From: Theocolax elegans
Lineage: Eukaryota > Arthropoda > Insecta > Hymenoptera > Cerocephalidae
Assembly (NCBI GenBank): GCA_026168455.1
Contig: CM047426.1
Span: 48,865,589-48,929,588, forward strand
Length of the DNA: 64,000 bases
Direction of reading: 5' to 3'
Below are positions 10,300 to 20,782 of the stretch, piece after piece. Positions within the stretch are counted from its first letter, which is position 1, and the number at the start of each line of letters is the position of its first letter. The notes under the pieces were generated by a model. The model saw only the letters and a list, made by a program, of their open reading frames with translations, ran no database searches and was not told the origin of the DNA. The translations under genes and the position numbers were made by a program.

Positions 10300-10333
10300 C
10301 TGAAGAGGATGACGAAAAGTCATCGAAACGTCG
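10300..10333 (+). ncRNA. Hammerhead-like motif in Penelope terminus (copy 2)
   Basis: The same motif as copy 1 but on the plus strand: CTGAAGA at 10,300-10,306, stem GATGAC/GTCATC, then GAAACGTC. The core is identical to copy 1, so the two could be read out in opposite directions from the two ends of PLE-A. Stem I pairing is not evident. Confidence 0.45.
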
Positions 10334-10383
10334 CCGTCTAATTAAATGTATGGTTTATTTACCAAGATCGAGAAACCTTAGTT

Positions 10384-10645
10384 TGAAATAAAATTTGCGT
10401 GGATGACAAAATATACGTCTATATATGAAAAATTTAGTTTTAAATCTCGACGAACTGTAGGTGATTATTTAACAAATTTTTAACAAAATTTAACAAAAAC
10501 GAGCAAGCTCGTTTTGGGGTGGTTTCTAGGACATTCTCTCTGCAACATCATCCGGATTTGATTCAATAATAGAATGTTTAAAAGTTTTGCCAGGCTTTGA
10601 AAATAATTTAGAACATATAACAAAGATTTTGAGTGATGTTGTATA
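10384..10645 (+). pseudogene. Possible upstream part of a non-LTR ORF1
   Basis: The sequence before the TIR element (10,646) and after it (11,823) appears to be one broken unit. Interrupted codons near 10,520-10,640 are followed after the insertion by a readable stretch containing LTKYRSALSNLLSENR at about 11,835-11,900. This is weak evidence for the N-terminal part of the ORF1 continuing at ~12,000. Confidence 0.35.
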
Positions 10646-11820
10646 CAGGGTGTCCTAAAAGTAACGATACACCCAATAGATATTCCAGGTAAAAGCTTTT
10701 TTAAAAAAGGTGAAGGTCATTCCTTAAGTAACTTTTTACGACGAATCCAGTGGTGAACTTGGATTTGACCTTCAACTTGTCATTCAAGGTCATTTCAAGG
10801 TCAACTTTGTTTTTTTAAATTAAATTCGAAGGTTAACTTTTTTTTTAATGAAAACGGCTAGTTTTCACAACAACAATCAAAAGAGCGGGAAATTTCACTC
10901 GAACCTGCTATGGATTAACTCCAATCCGTAAGTTTGACCTTCAAGGTCATTGCGAGGTCATTTTTTTTACATTTAACGTTACCCAGGAACAACGACGTGG
11001 ACGTAGTAAAATCTGTTCCCTTTGGGGTGCTTGACTAGCGTGAGTCCCCTTGCCTCTCACGTTTGGGGTGCTTGATTAACGTGAGTCCCCTTGCCTCTCA
11101 CACTTAATTATTAGCAGTAATAATCTCATCTTACTTTAAGTGCTCGAACTGCTCTCCATTCACTTCGAGGAGACGAGGGGACTCATGTAAATCAAGCACC
11201 CCAAAGGGAACAGATTTTACTACGTCCACGTCGTTGTTCCTGGGTAACGCTTAATGTAAAAAAAATGACCTCGCAATGACCTTGATGGTTCAAACTTACA
11301 GATTGGAGTTAATCCATAGCAGGTTCGAGTGAAATTTCCCGCTCTTTTGATTGTTGTTGTGAAAAATAGCCGTTTTCATTAAAAAAAAAGTTAACCTTCG
11401 AATGACCTTCAAGGTCTAACGCTCGGTCAAATCCAAGGTCACCATTGGATACCATTATTACAAGAATTTCCTTGACCTTTTCAATACCCCTAAGTCAAAC
11501 AAGTACAGATCGGAGCCGATCCATACCTAATACTTAATAACCTTAAGCAGAAGGTTCAAGGTCACCTTGTCCTATGACCTGAGTACATGTTTAGACGTAA
11601 AATTTCTCGCTCTTTCGATTGCTGCTGTCAAAAATAGTGGTTCCCATTTAAAAAAACAAAGTTGACCTTGAAATGACCTTGAATGACAAGTTGAAGGTCA
11701 AATCCAAGTTCACCACTGGATTCGTCGTAAAAAGTTACTTAAGGAATGACCTTCACCTTTTTTAAAAAAGCTTTTACCTGGAATATTTATTGGGTGTATC
11801 GTTACTTTTAGGACACCCTG
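10646..11820. mobile_element. TIR element (1175 bp) with TCAAGGTCA-rich arms, TA target
   Basis: The ends are long inverted repeats (at least 160 bp, continuing imperfectly further in). The left begins CAGGGTGTCCTAAAAGTAAC and the right is its reverse complement. TA flanks both sides (10,644-10,645 and 11,821-11,822), suggesting a TA duplication. The arms carry many exact TCAAGGTCA or TGACCTTGA nonamers (10,784; 10,795; 10,941; 11,277; 11,556; 11,663; 11,674). The centre has two copies of the GTGAGTCCCCTTGCCTCTCAC repeat (21 bases, last base omitted: GTGAGTCCCCTTGCCTCTCA) also found at 1-120. No transposase frame. The superfamily is not certain. Confidence 0.75.
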
Positions 11821-11822
11821 TA

Positions 11823-12915
11823 TAGAGAGCTTATTCAGGACTTGCTCCTGACTAAATATCGCTCTGCATTATCAAATTTACTATCCGAGAACCGATAAAT
11901 TAAACTATCTTTCTCTCAATTTCAAAAGCAACTTTTAAATTCTCAAGTATTTTACTGAAATAGCAGTAAATGTTCAATTCCTTTTAATAGGCTGGATGAT
12001 GATCTTGAAGTAATTAATAATAATATTGAAACATTAAACTCCGCTGTTGCTACGGTGTCGAATACCGTCTCTGATCTCACTATACTTGAAACACAAACAC
12101 AGACACATGCCCAATCTAATTTGCAATATACTGAACCGTATGGAGAATTATGTACTGCCTCTCTGGGTTATTCCATTTGTGAGAGGCGTTAGGAGGTGCC
12201 CAAAACAAAGAAGTTAGTAATTACGTGTCGTATTGGAGAGGTTCCTTTCTCAATTACTTCTAAGCATTTTGTAAATGCTGTTCTTGGCACGCTCGTACCC
12301 TCCATACAGCTTGAATATATTGTATCTACTCGTATAGTTTCGTGTGGACAAATTAGAGACGGTCCGAGAGGCGTCTTCGCTCTGTGGGTTGAACTTTCTG
12401 ATGGTGACTCCTATGGGGGAACTTTCAGAGCAAAAAGTAGGCGAATAGCGTTTTGTACTTCGGATCTTGACAGCTCACATTTTCCATGGGTTGCTGCCCT
12501 GTCCCTTTCTTCTATATATATTAATGAGTATGAGGATAAAAATATGTAACAAAAATGCAAGCAACTGAAAATTTCTTCTAAAGAGCTGGGATTCAAGTAT
12601 GTCTGGCATAAATTTGGCAATTTTTACGTTAAAGTATGGGAAGAGACAGATGCTATCATTTTAAATAATTTGACAGAACTGGAAAGATTAGCTGAAGCAA
12701 ATATTGAAATTATTGGGGGTACAAATAATCACGAACAAAATCTGTATCACGAAATGGCAGGCAGGAACTTCCACACAGCTGATATACTAGTTAAAAGAGT
12801 GAAAAAGATGCAAAAAAGATTACTGAAACTAGAAATGACACTAAAAGCAAAATTAAGAGCAATAAAAATAAAAGTAATGGAAAAAATAAATATAAAAAAA
12901 AAATTTCTCACATAA
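11823..12915 (+). pseudogene. ORF1 of a decayed non-LTR element (coiled coil + FP25K/RRM-like)
   Basis: Near 11,990-12,110 a frame reads as a heptad-rich segment (DLEVINNNIETLNSAVATVS), likely a coiled coil. After a stop at 12,190, residues from 12,196 read KKLVITCRIGEVPFS, resembling the start of the FP25K/L1-ORF1-type RRM fold found in many insect non-LTR ORF1s. A stop at 12,547 follows. Then KYVWHKFGNFYVKVWE with downstream ILNNLTELERL is the usual C-terminal block of that ORF1 type. At least two stops interrupt it. The tail (12,780-12,915) is Lys-rich. Confidence 0.6.
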
Positions 12916-13060
12916 ATAAGTCTGACACCATCCTTACCGATTGCTTAAAAGCAAATAATAATAATGATAACAAGAGTAATAGTAGTGGTAATGATAATGA
13001 TGATGATGATATCAAGAACAGTAATATTAATAATAATAATGTACTTTCTAAAAAAAATGA
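12916..13060. repeat. AAT/GAT-rich microsatellite-like spacer
   Basis: An imperfect run of AAT, GAT and GAC triplets (about 12,955-13,045) lies between the ORF1 and ORF2 remnants. It could derive from an Asn/Asp-rich linker or from simple-sequence expansion. Confidence 0.5.
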
Positions 13061-15440
13061 ATTGCATGGAAGTGACATCGGAGGTTCGAGGGGTACTAAT
13101 GTTGGGAGATTGCGTGCAAGGTTTCTTAATGTGGGCTCTCTCAGGGCTCATATTGATCAGGTTCATCAGATTCTTTCTGATTATCCCTCCTATGATCTTT
13201 TCGGGGTAGTTGAGTTTAGGGTTGACTCAAGGATTGAGGCTACCGTTATTAAGATAAAGGACTATATGGTAATTAGTCAAGTCAGAAATTCCATTGGTTG
13301 TGGGAGGGGGCTTTATACGTAAAATCTAGCCTTAAATGTCAAAAATTATCGACGTCCTTCTTTTAAACCTGAATATATTCTATGCAGACTTTTTAATTAA
13401 TCTGCGCAAATTTAGTCTTGATCATAATCAAAAATTTGTCATGAATGATCTGAATGCCGAATACACAAAGGAGTGTGATGATGCTAAGTTCGTTTGCAAT
13501 TTATCAGCGGAACTTTCTTTGCAACTTGTTCAGCATGGACCCACGGATTTCACCTCCACCTCGGGTCCACAATGGTCATAATATTATTTCTGCTACTGTA
13601 TTTTATAATAATCTTTCGCAAGTCAACAATATTACAAATGATATTAGTTACCGCGATTTTAAAAATATTCCTGCCAATGATCTTCAATGTTTGCTTTCCC
13701 AATGTGATTGGTCGCCTTTTCATGTTGCTGAGATTGACATTGAGCTTGCGCTAGGATGTGTCTGTGATAATATCTCAGCAGTTGTGAACTTACATGCTCC
13801 TCTTAAAACCATTAAACCAGAAAGATCTAGGCCGCCATATGTGAACGCACTATTTAGACGATACTCACGTACGAAGGTACGTTGACCCAAATATACTTGA
13901 AGAATTTCTTCACATTAGATGACATACAGACAAAAGAACTGAGGCAACGAAAACGGAGTATTATCAGAGTCATATATCTGAGGCTCTTGATAAAGACACT
14001 GTTTGGAAAGAGCTGCGAAATTTAGGATTCCTTCCTGGGCGACTGGTTAACTTAAATGGTTTTACACCTGAGGACTTAAACCGGTAGTTTGCTGGTATGT
14101 CGGTCTCCTCACTGGAGGATGATGAGAGCCGTCATGTAATAATTCAACAGGCTACAAATGAAGGTTGCTTCTTTAAAGAGATTAATATAAATGATGTTAT
14201 CTTGGCGATCTCGCATTTGTCCTCGCATGGGGTGCTCGGCATACCGGAAAGTGTTATAGTCGGGTCCTTGCCTGTTATTGGTAATACTCTTGCCAAAGTT
14301 TCTTGCTTAAGTTGACAGAAGACATACGTACAGGGATTAACAGAAAACTTGTTACAATACTCCTATTGTTTGACTTTAGCAAGGCTTTTGACACAATATT
14401 TCCTATTCGTTTATTTGACCGTCTAAGGCAAATGGGGTTCTCTAGGTCTGCCTTATTGCGGCTAAATTCTTCCTTTTCGTCTCATATGCAGGCTGTTGTT
14501 TCGTCTGGTAACTTTTTTTCCTGTATTACAACAAATCTGGGGTGCCACAAGAGTCCGTCCTGGGACCCCTACTCTTCTGTCTATAAATTAATGACTTACG
14601 TCACGTACTTCATCCTACGGGTGCCCAGCATGTTTTGTATGCAGATGATCTGCAGGTTTACTTGCATCTCCCATACTCTGATCTAGGTGGGAGAATAGCA
14701 GAGCTTCGGAGAGTCGCAATTGCAATACAGGATTGAGCTGTGCGCGCCTCACTCAAAATTAATGCTTCTAAGACGCAAGCTATTTTGTTTGGTTGTCATA
14801 AATTTTGTTCGGACTTCTACAGCCATAGTAGTCGTGGCATTGACTTGGGTGATGGCGCGTACACCCCGTTTGTGGAGAGGGTCTTGAGTCTTGGTGTGAT
14901 TTTGGATTCGCAGCTATCTTGGAAGGTACATGTGGATAATATCACAAAAGAAGTTAATAGAGTATTGTATAGTCTGCGATTGTTTAGCAAATACATTACT
15001 CAGGCTCTTACAAAGCGGCTCGCCGAGGCGCTGTTGTTACCCCATACCGACTATTATTCATTAGTCATGCTGGATCCTTCGCAGGAGATTAGAAACCGAT
15101 TATTGATTTTACAAAATACTTTTGTGCGTTACGTTTGCAGTATTAGGAGGGATGATCATGTGACGTCCTATAGATATTCTCTGGGCTGACTGCGCACAGA
15201 TTCTAGGAGACAGTATTTTATAGCGGTATTCTTGCGCAAAAGTGTGGGGATATTTTTGTGTAGGGAAGAGAAAATTCCTTGTTTCTCAGACCGCCTTAAC
15301 CGAAATCTGTCTTCGATGTCTGGTGGGTAGCGGTTCATAAGTATAACGAACTGCGCTATGCGAGGCCCTTAATCTTAAATTTAACCGTTTATACACGCAA
15401 GGTGAGCGACTTTCCTCTCATTCCGAATGAAACAGGTCTG
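13061..15440 (+). pseudogene. ORF2 of a decayed non-LTR element (endonuclease + RT)
   Basis: Pieces appear in the correct order but in different frames. The endonuclease start RARFLNVGSLRAHIDQVHQI with FGVVEFR lies at about 13,100-13,215. MNDLNAEY (family GDLN motif) is near 13,445, and a QHGPTDFTSTSG block near 13,530. The RT finger LLLFDFSKAFDT is near 14,365, a frameshifted PQGS region near 14,550, a degenerate YADD region near 14,638, and the thumb INASKTQAILFG with VLSLGVILDSQLSWKVHV at about 14,755-14,930. The SHFDYC-like block is PHTDYYSLV near 15,045. Many stops. It pairs with the ORF1 just upstream and belongs to the Jockey/CR1 group. Confidence 0.75.
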
Positions 15441-16080
15441 GTCGAGCAAAAATCACCAAATCGTCCAAGTCATTCATCTACCCCTTTCATGCTAATATAA
15501 ATCATTTAAAGACGCATTTCTCACCCATCAAAGCATTAATTCACTTGAGATCCTTTAATTTCACCTGTATTACAGAAGCCTTCCTTACCGAGCATGATTC
15601 TTCTGACGTCCTTACATTATCTGGTTATGTTTTGCACCGGTTAACCGCCACACCATGCAGTGACATCGGGTGATCATTTGCTTCTATACTATGTATTTCA
15701 TGTCATATATCACCTTCTTCTCCTTAATTTTTATTCTGTACTCTGTCAGCCAAGGAAGTGCAACGTGTTGTTGTGTTGTTTCCATTGGCGAAGTCGAGCA
15801 GGATGGAGACGTGTTCTGATACTAAGCCGATTGTCAAACTCTGTAATATTTCTAAGGTATTAGAACGGTTAGTGTACGATCAGCTCTCTTATTATCTTAA
15901 AAGTAACCATATTTTAACGAATGATGAAGCAGGTACCGGAGGGGACACAGTACCCAGACGGTTCTTTCAGGGGTTCTGGATGACAGTGGGGAAGGAAACT
16001 CGGCATGAATGGCATTTATCCTGCATTATTACAAAGCGCAGGGGAGTGTATTATCGGTCCGATAGTTAGGCTTATTAGAG
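15441..16080 (+). pseudogene. Fragment of another non-LTR ORF2
   Basis: A new endonuclease start is visible (15,490-15,640): INHLKTHFSPIKALIHLR, then TEAFLTEHDSSDVLTLSGY. The sequence then jumps by internal deletion to an RT finger, PIVKLCNISKVLERLVYDQL (about 15,822-15,885), followed by LTNDEAGTGG. The combination marks a third, separate element truncated on both sides and merged into the next fragment at ~16,000-16,080. Confidence 0.6.
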
Positions 16081-16690
16081 CAAGTCTGAATTTGTGCTAC
16101 ATTCCAGAAAATTGGAAGTAAACGAGCGTGACGTTTATTCCGAAAGCGGGTAAGGGGAGCTATAGCTCCTTAAAACTCTTCCGACCTATAACCCTTACAT
16201 CGTACATGCTTAAGAAAATAGAAAAGCTCATAGACAGATATATGAAAGATAAACCTCTAATAGAGCGAAAACTTCATAGGGATCAACATGCGTACATGGC
16301 AGGACACGACACAGAGACTGCTCTGAGCAAAATAGTAAACCTAGTTCAAGAACAAATTGAAAAAGGAGGCTTTGTCTTCGTGGTCTTTTTGAACATAGAA
16401 GGAGTCTTTAACCCAACCTTCAAAAGAGCTATCAAGGAAGCTATGAAGAATGGAATAGCTCAACCAGTTATTAACTGGGTAGAACTCATGTTATCAAATC
16501 GAAAACTAATGATGACCAAGGGAACTACCAAAGTAACTAGCTATGTGAACATGGAATGTCTACGGAGGGGGGGGGGGTATCTCTGCGGCCTGATGCCGCG
16601 TCGATTTACCTACATCGAGGAATGTTCAACCCGAGGTATTAGGTCATCATCCCTACGTATTATCGCGCGCGTAATTGTACACTGGTAAAT
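16081..16690 (+). pseudogene. RT fragment of an I/LOA-like non-LTR element
   Basis: An open stretch reads VTFIPKAGKGSYSSLK, LFRPITLTSYMLKKIEKLI, QHAYMAGHDTETALSKIVNL and VVFLNIEGVFN (where FLDIEGAF is usual, so the catalytic Asp is changed to Asn). It then reads INWVELMLSNRKL and ends in a G11 run at 16,567-16,577 where the family has a PQGG motif. The block style resembles I/LOA-group RTs rather than the neighbours. Sequence 3' of the G run is missing or unrecognisable. Not functional. Confidence 0.65.
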
Positions 16691-16949
16691 GAAAACAAGT
16701 GTCGTTGATTGGTCTGGACACAACAAAGGCTCCGCAAATAGATTTTGTCACGATTTCCGTCACAAAGCCCCACTCTAGACTCTACTTCCCTCGGCAAGGC
16801 CGACTCGAAAGAAGGTACACTCTATTTGCGACCGGGCGCTGTTATTTTCTCTCTTCGATTGAAGTCTGCTTCAATGGTTCTTCGTCACAAGGCCTAGCTA
16901 TCGTTGACTGTTCTCGCGTACGCTGATACGCATACCCTTACTGCTCTAC
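16691..16949. other. Spacer, no gene seen
   Basis: No motif recognised. An LTR for the adjoining gypsy-1 copy was looked for here (its 3' end points this way), but no TG...CA boundary pair could be matched. Confidence 0.35.
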
Positions 16950-17475
16950 TTGACAACCTAAGGTAGTACATATCGTTTGACATCGGATATGTGTACCTCG
17001 GTCCGTTTCCGACCTGACTCTTCTAGTCTCAGAACTACTGGAGATAGTACTTCTTTAACTTTAAAGGGCCCGTCATACTTTAGTGCCAATTTGGTAGAAA
17101 TACCCTTCGCACCTTGGGAAAGTATATGGCACTATCTCATGACTAGATCGCCTACCTGAAACGAGGCAATCCATCTGTTTCTGTTGTAGGTCTTCTCTTA
17201 ACGTCTTTGCTCCTCGTCAATGTCTTTCTTGACTAAGTCGCGCAGAGCATCAAGTCTTTTAAGTGATCTAGCCATACTTCGGGGTTGTCCAGGATTTTAA
17301 GGTCCTGTTTTTCCACTTCCTTGCGGAGACTCTTCACAGGTTGTGGATGACGCCCGAAGTTTAAGAACACGGGTGAGACTTTTGTACTTGACTGCATTGC
17401 TGTGTTTATTACATGGCAAAATTGGTGCAAGTGCGTGTCTCACCCACGATGATCCGAATCCACAAACGTCGCAAT
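16950..17475 (-). pseudogene. gypsy-1A integrase, C-terminal part
   Basis: Reading away from the Penelope insertion: a short IATFVDSD piece, then HQFCHVINTAMQSST and KVSPVFLNFGRHPQPVKSLR (17,430-17,330). Degraded GDLVMR and GPLKLKK segments (about 17,150-17,060) correspond to the family's C-terminal GPY/F-like module. Several stops are present. The matching region in copy C is at 61,600-61,910. Confidence 0.75.
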
Positions 17476-17488
17476 CATCGTTTTTAAC
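17476..17488. repeat. 13-bp target duplication of PLE-B, left copy
   Basis: CATCGTTTTTAAC here is repeated exactly at 20,770-20,782. Joining the flanks at one copy restores a continuous gypsy integrase frame across the site, so this is the target duplication of the Penelope insertion. Confidence 0.85.
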
Positions 17489-17639
17489 TATTGAGTGATT
17501 TTTTGTCGTCCATGCAGTGTATTTAGGAGTAGTTTGGGTTTTCCTCGATATTAATGAAAAAACCATATTATCCTCCATCTTCATCAGGCTATACCTTTTT
17601 TTTATTAAAAAATGATTTCATTTTATAACATCTTTTTAA

Positions 17640-18229
17640 CCTTTAGAGGACCGGAAAACGCCTAGAGGCGTAAACATTTTTTTTCATAAGTACTCAATTT
17701 TTTTCATTTAAATAACTCAATTCAGGTGTAAGGGTTAACGAAGTCTCCTAACACGATTCTGCAACCAAAAAAATTAAATTCAATATGGGGGATGCAATAT
17801 GGCTAAGAATCCAGAAGTCACTAGTTACAATTTTTCATTCAGAATGCTCATGTTTTTGGGGTCGCTGAATCCGAATCTGAAGTCGGATCGACATCATGAC
17901 CTCGGGGTCAAGGTCATTTGAAGGTCAAATTAGCAAAATGTCCATTTCGTTTGAAAATTATGTTTAGTAATAACCCGAAAGAATGTTTGAGGGAAAAAAT
18001 TAGTAAACATGCTCGCTCTTGGCTTTACCAAACGTTTTCAACGTTTTTCTGAAATTTTGAAAATTTCAACATTTGGCCTTACGGTACCGAACCGGAATAT
18101 GCCTCTAGGCGTAAGGGGTCTGACTCACCAACATCGCAACCTGGCTGGGCTCTAACTCAGGGACCTTAGACCACATTCCTATAGAAAAATGCGATTTTCA
18201 AATTTTTTAAAACACCGGCCCTGTAAAGG
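17640..18229. mobile_element. piggyBac-type non-autonomous element (590 bp), TTAA target
   Basis: TTAA flanks both ends (17,636-17,639 and 18,230-18,233). The TIRs are CCTTTAGAGGACCGG on the left and, reversed from the right, CCTTTACAGGGCCGG. Subterminal inverted copies of GCCTAGAGGCGTAA and GCCTCTAGGCGTAA lie just inside each end. A TTAA duplication with a CC-starting TIR is the piggyBac signature. No transposase. It lies inside PLE-B, hence younger than it. Confidence 0.8.
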
Positions 18230-18233
18230 TTAA

Positions 18234-19096
18234 CATCATTATTACATATATAAATTTAAATTACTTACTATTTCGTCTATATATAGGTATAAAAAACATT
18301 AACAGCATCTCTGATGCGCCGCTCTATGATTGAAAACAATAATTAAAATAACAATCCTTTAACAATTTTTGCACAGAGATTGAGGTTATATATAACATAC
18401 CTTTCCCCTATTGTTGTGTCCTTAATCAAAACAAAAAATTGAAAATTAAATAAATACTTGAAGAACATTACAAAATAAATTAACACATAATCACACATAT
18501 TAAGCAAAAGGCAGTCAAATATTAAAATAAAGCAAACAATGTATATCACAGACGGTTAATACTGGAAAATTTGAAATCTCACGTCTCCCGTTTCCAGAGA
18601 CACCTATGTGAACAATCTTAATCAGATCGACAACACAGTCATCTCCACTACAGGCGCGAAAATTCAAATTACATACATTATGTGTACTGATAAGAGTAAT
18701 AAAAATTAATAAATTATTTATGATTATTTACAAAAAGAACTCAAAAGAATTAATACAAGACTAAATTCAAATTTACCATTACAATAAAAATTTTTACCAC
18801 GTTGGAAAAAATAATAATTGGTAAAAAAATTTGTAATAATTAAATTTAAACAGTTAAGTATCCTATTAAAATTTTTAATTATAGTAGATTAACCAAAAAA
18901 TTTTTTATAATAGTCAAGAATCTTTTAATTATGAACCTAAATGAAAAGAAATTAGAAAACTAAAAAATAAAAATATATATTTTAATTTACCGCGCCGCGC
19001 ATCGTTCAAGAACAATACGCGCAGTAAGTATCGATCAACACGCAAGTCAATCAGTCGCCTTATCCAAACATCTGATCGATATACATTGATTTGAGG
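18234..19096 (-). other. PLE-B 3' non-coding region
   Basis: AT-rich sequence without frames. Short blocks such as TATCACAGACGGT (about 18,543-18,555) and AAATAAATACTTGAA match the layout of PLE-A and PLE-C non-coding sequence. No further feature seen. Confidence 0.5.
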
Positions 19097-19558
19097 CTAT
19101 GTCATAAGGGAGAGGTACACATTATAATTTGATTTTAATTTAATACTATTGATAATGTCACTGTAATGTTGGCTAAGATTTCTAGTATCGTCTTTGCAAT
19201 AGATCGCATTATGTTGCAGATTTATGTGGATAATTTCTGATAATACTCGTTTCTTCCAATTCTTTTCAGCATCGAGTATTTTGACGTTGTCAAAATCCAA
19301 CGAATGATCATATGCGAGCATATGTTCATTGATTACATAGTGAGACTCTGTTTTGTTTATATTAGCTTTGTGTTCCTTAATACGACATTTAACTTGTCTC
19401 TTTGTTTGACTTACATAACTAGCGTTACAATCTTTACAATCTATTTTATACACTACATTAGTCTTAGTTAATTTGTCTATTTTATCTTTGCCCCTCACAA
19501 TAACACCATCAATTTTATTATAAATTTTAGGTATAACTTTGATAGCTTTGTCTTTCAT
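19097..19558 (-). pseudogene. PLE-B GIY-YIG endonuclease domain
   Basis: An open stretch of 153 codons gives the Penelope-type GIY-YIG nuclease: VVYKIDCKDCNASYVSQTKR (GIY equivalent VYKI, the CX2C pair CKDC, and YVS where YIG is usual), then RIKEHK and an ENxH-like region. The domain nicks target DNA for insertion. The YIG glycine is replaced by serine, which may reduce activity. This frame is open, but upstream RT codons are interrupted, so the whole protein is not made. Confidence 0.85.
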
Positions 19559-19639
19559 AGAACCAGATATTTTTTCATAAAATTTAGGAATAAAAGGGAT
19601 ATTTAAAGTTGCTTTATAATTAGTTACTGCTCTATTATT

Positions 19640-20600
19640 AACTTAAACATTATTTTGATTAGAACTATATTTTATTTTCTCTAATCTTTTTCTTACATTA
19701 TGATTTATAAACTTTTTTGGGTAACAATTATTTTTTAAAAATTCTTTGACTAGTTTAATATTGGTTTTATGAAATTTTTCATGTGCTATCGAAATTGACT
19801 TGTCCACTAATGTATATACCATAGCCCGCTTCTGCTGTATTGTATGACTAGATTCAAAATGTAAAAATCGTCCTGAAAAGGTATCTTTCCTCTACCAATT
19901 AGCAATAACTTTTCTATTTTCATTTCTTATTAGTGATACCTCTAAAAAACTTATATAACCATTATTCTCTTTTCCATGAGTAAACTGCAATTTCATGGTA
20001 GTTATTGAAAACTTGAATTACATTTGTTAATTTATTTTCGGGAATACACATAATTGTATCATCCATATATCTGTAATAGAACGGTGGAATAAAATCTAAT
20101 TTTTTGAGACAGTATTGCTCCAAATCTGTCATAACAATATCAAATCGGGCTTATCGGGCTGCCCATAGGGCTTCCATATAGTTGTTGATAATATTTATTA
20201 TCCCATTGAAAGTAAGTGTTGCACATTAAAAATTTAACTGCTTCTATTAATTCATGTAGAGAGACATTATGTATTTTTCTTATTAAATGGTATCTTTTTT
20301 CAATACCTTTAAGAACCAATTCTTCTGGGACATTAGTGAACAAGAAGACTACATCTAGTGAAATTATTATATGATTGCAGGAATGTCACAGTTGCCAAGT
20401 TTTTTAATTAATTCGACGCTATTTTTTACATAAGATTTAAGTTTCCTAATAATACTTGTGATCATTTTTTCCACAATTTTGGATAGTTTATATGTGGGGC
20501 TACCAACACAAGATACAATACGCCTTAATGGTACATCCTTCTTGTGTATCTTTGGCAGCCCATAAATTCTTGGTAACGTTGTATTAGTTTGTGTTATTTC
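19640..20600 (-). pseudogene. PLE-B reverse transcriptase (broken)
   Basis: Pieces in order on the minus strand: LPRIYGLPKIHKKDVPLRRI with SPTYKLSKIVEKMI (about 20,575-20,450); YVKNSVELIKKLGN then SLDVV and FTNVPEELVLKGIEKRY (to 20,280); YFQWDNKYYQQLYGSPMGSP (to 20,150); and the catalytic RYMDDTIMCI with YMDD at 20,069-20,058. These are hallmark Penelope RT blocks, related to telomerase RT. Stops and frameshifts interrupt it, and the N-terminal part is absent. Confidence 0.85.
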
Positions 20601-20769
20601 TATATTTAATAACTAATAATATATATTTAATAACTCTGACTCATTCCATTTTTTCATTATTGCGTTTTTTTAATAAAAAAAAGGATGGAGGATATCCATC
20701 GAAAAGTCGCCAAATAAATAAATATGGTTTGTTCATCAATATCAAAAAAACCCAAACTACTCCTAAATA
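20601..20769. repeat. PLE-B terminal sequence with partial hammerhead-like motif
   Basis: The plus strand has GATGG and CCATC as a stem followed by GAAAAGTCGCC (about 20,683-20,715), recalling stem II and the GAAA core of the motifs in PLE-A and PLE-C. The CTGA core half is lost here. The opposite terminus near 17,575-17,590 (minus strand) keeps CTGATGA but lacks the second stem strand. Confidence 0.4.
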
Positions 20770-20782
20770 CATCGTTTTTAAC
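20770..20782. repeat. 13-bp target duplication of PLE-B, right copy
   Basis: An exact copy of the 17,476-17,488 sequence, lying in integrase codons just after the conserved YRPQANPVERTNRTLK block. Confidence 0.85.

Larger units (their letters stand above)
7651..10383. mobile_element. Penelope-like terminal sequences in inverted orientation (PLE-A), no ORF
   Basis: Left (about 7651-7970) and right (about 10,062-10,383) arms are ~320-bp inverted copies of one sequence. It includes AATAAACCATACATTTAATT, the motif CCTGAAGAGGATGACGAAAA and the stretch around TAGTGCGACGACTC. The same sequence recurs at 27,972-28,640. Penelope-like elements often carry inverted or tandem terminal repeats. Assignment rests on PLE-C, where the same terminus leads into degraded Penelope coding sequence. 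The two arms enclose non-coding PLE sequence and, at 8140-9792, a later foldback insertion. No RT or GIY-YIG frame remains. Confidence 0.65.
17489..20769 (-). mobile_element. Penelope-like element PLE-B inserted in gypsy-1A integrase
   Basis: The insertion is bounded by 13-bp TSDs. The ends carry an inverted terminal sequence: the left contains TATTTAGGAGTAGTTTGGGT (17,519 onward) and the right ends ACCCAAACTACTCCTAAATA. Coding on the minus strand runs RT (20,590-19,650) then GIY-YIG endonuclease (19,558-19,097), the diagnostic Penelope order. The 3' non-coding part (about 19,000-18,240) shares the TATCACAGACGGT motif with PLE-A and PLE-C, so it is a related but distinct family. A 590-bp TTAA element is nested at 17,640-18,229. 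Stops and frameshifts make it inactive. Confidence 0.88.
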
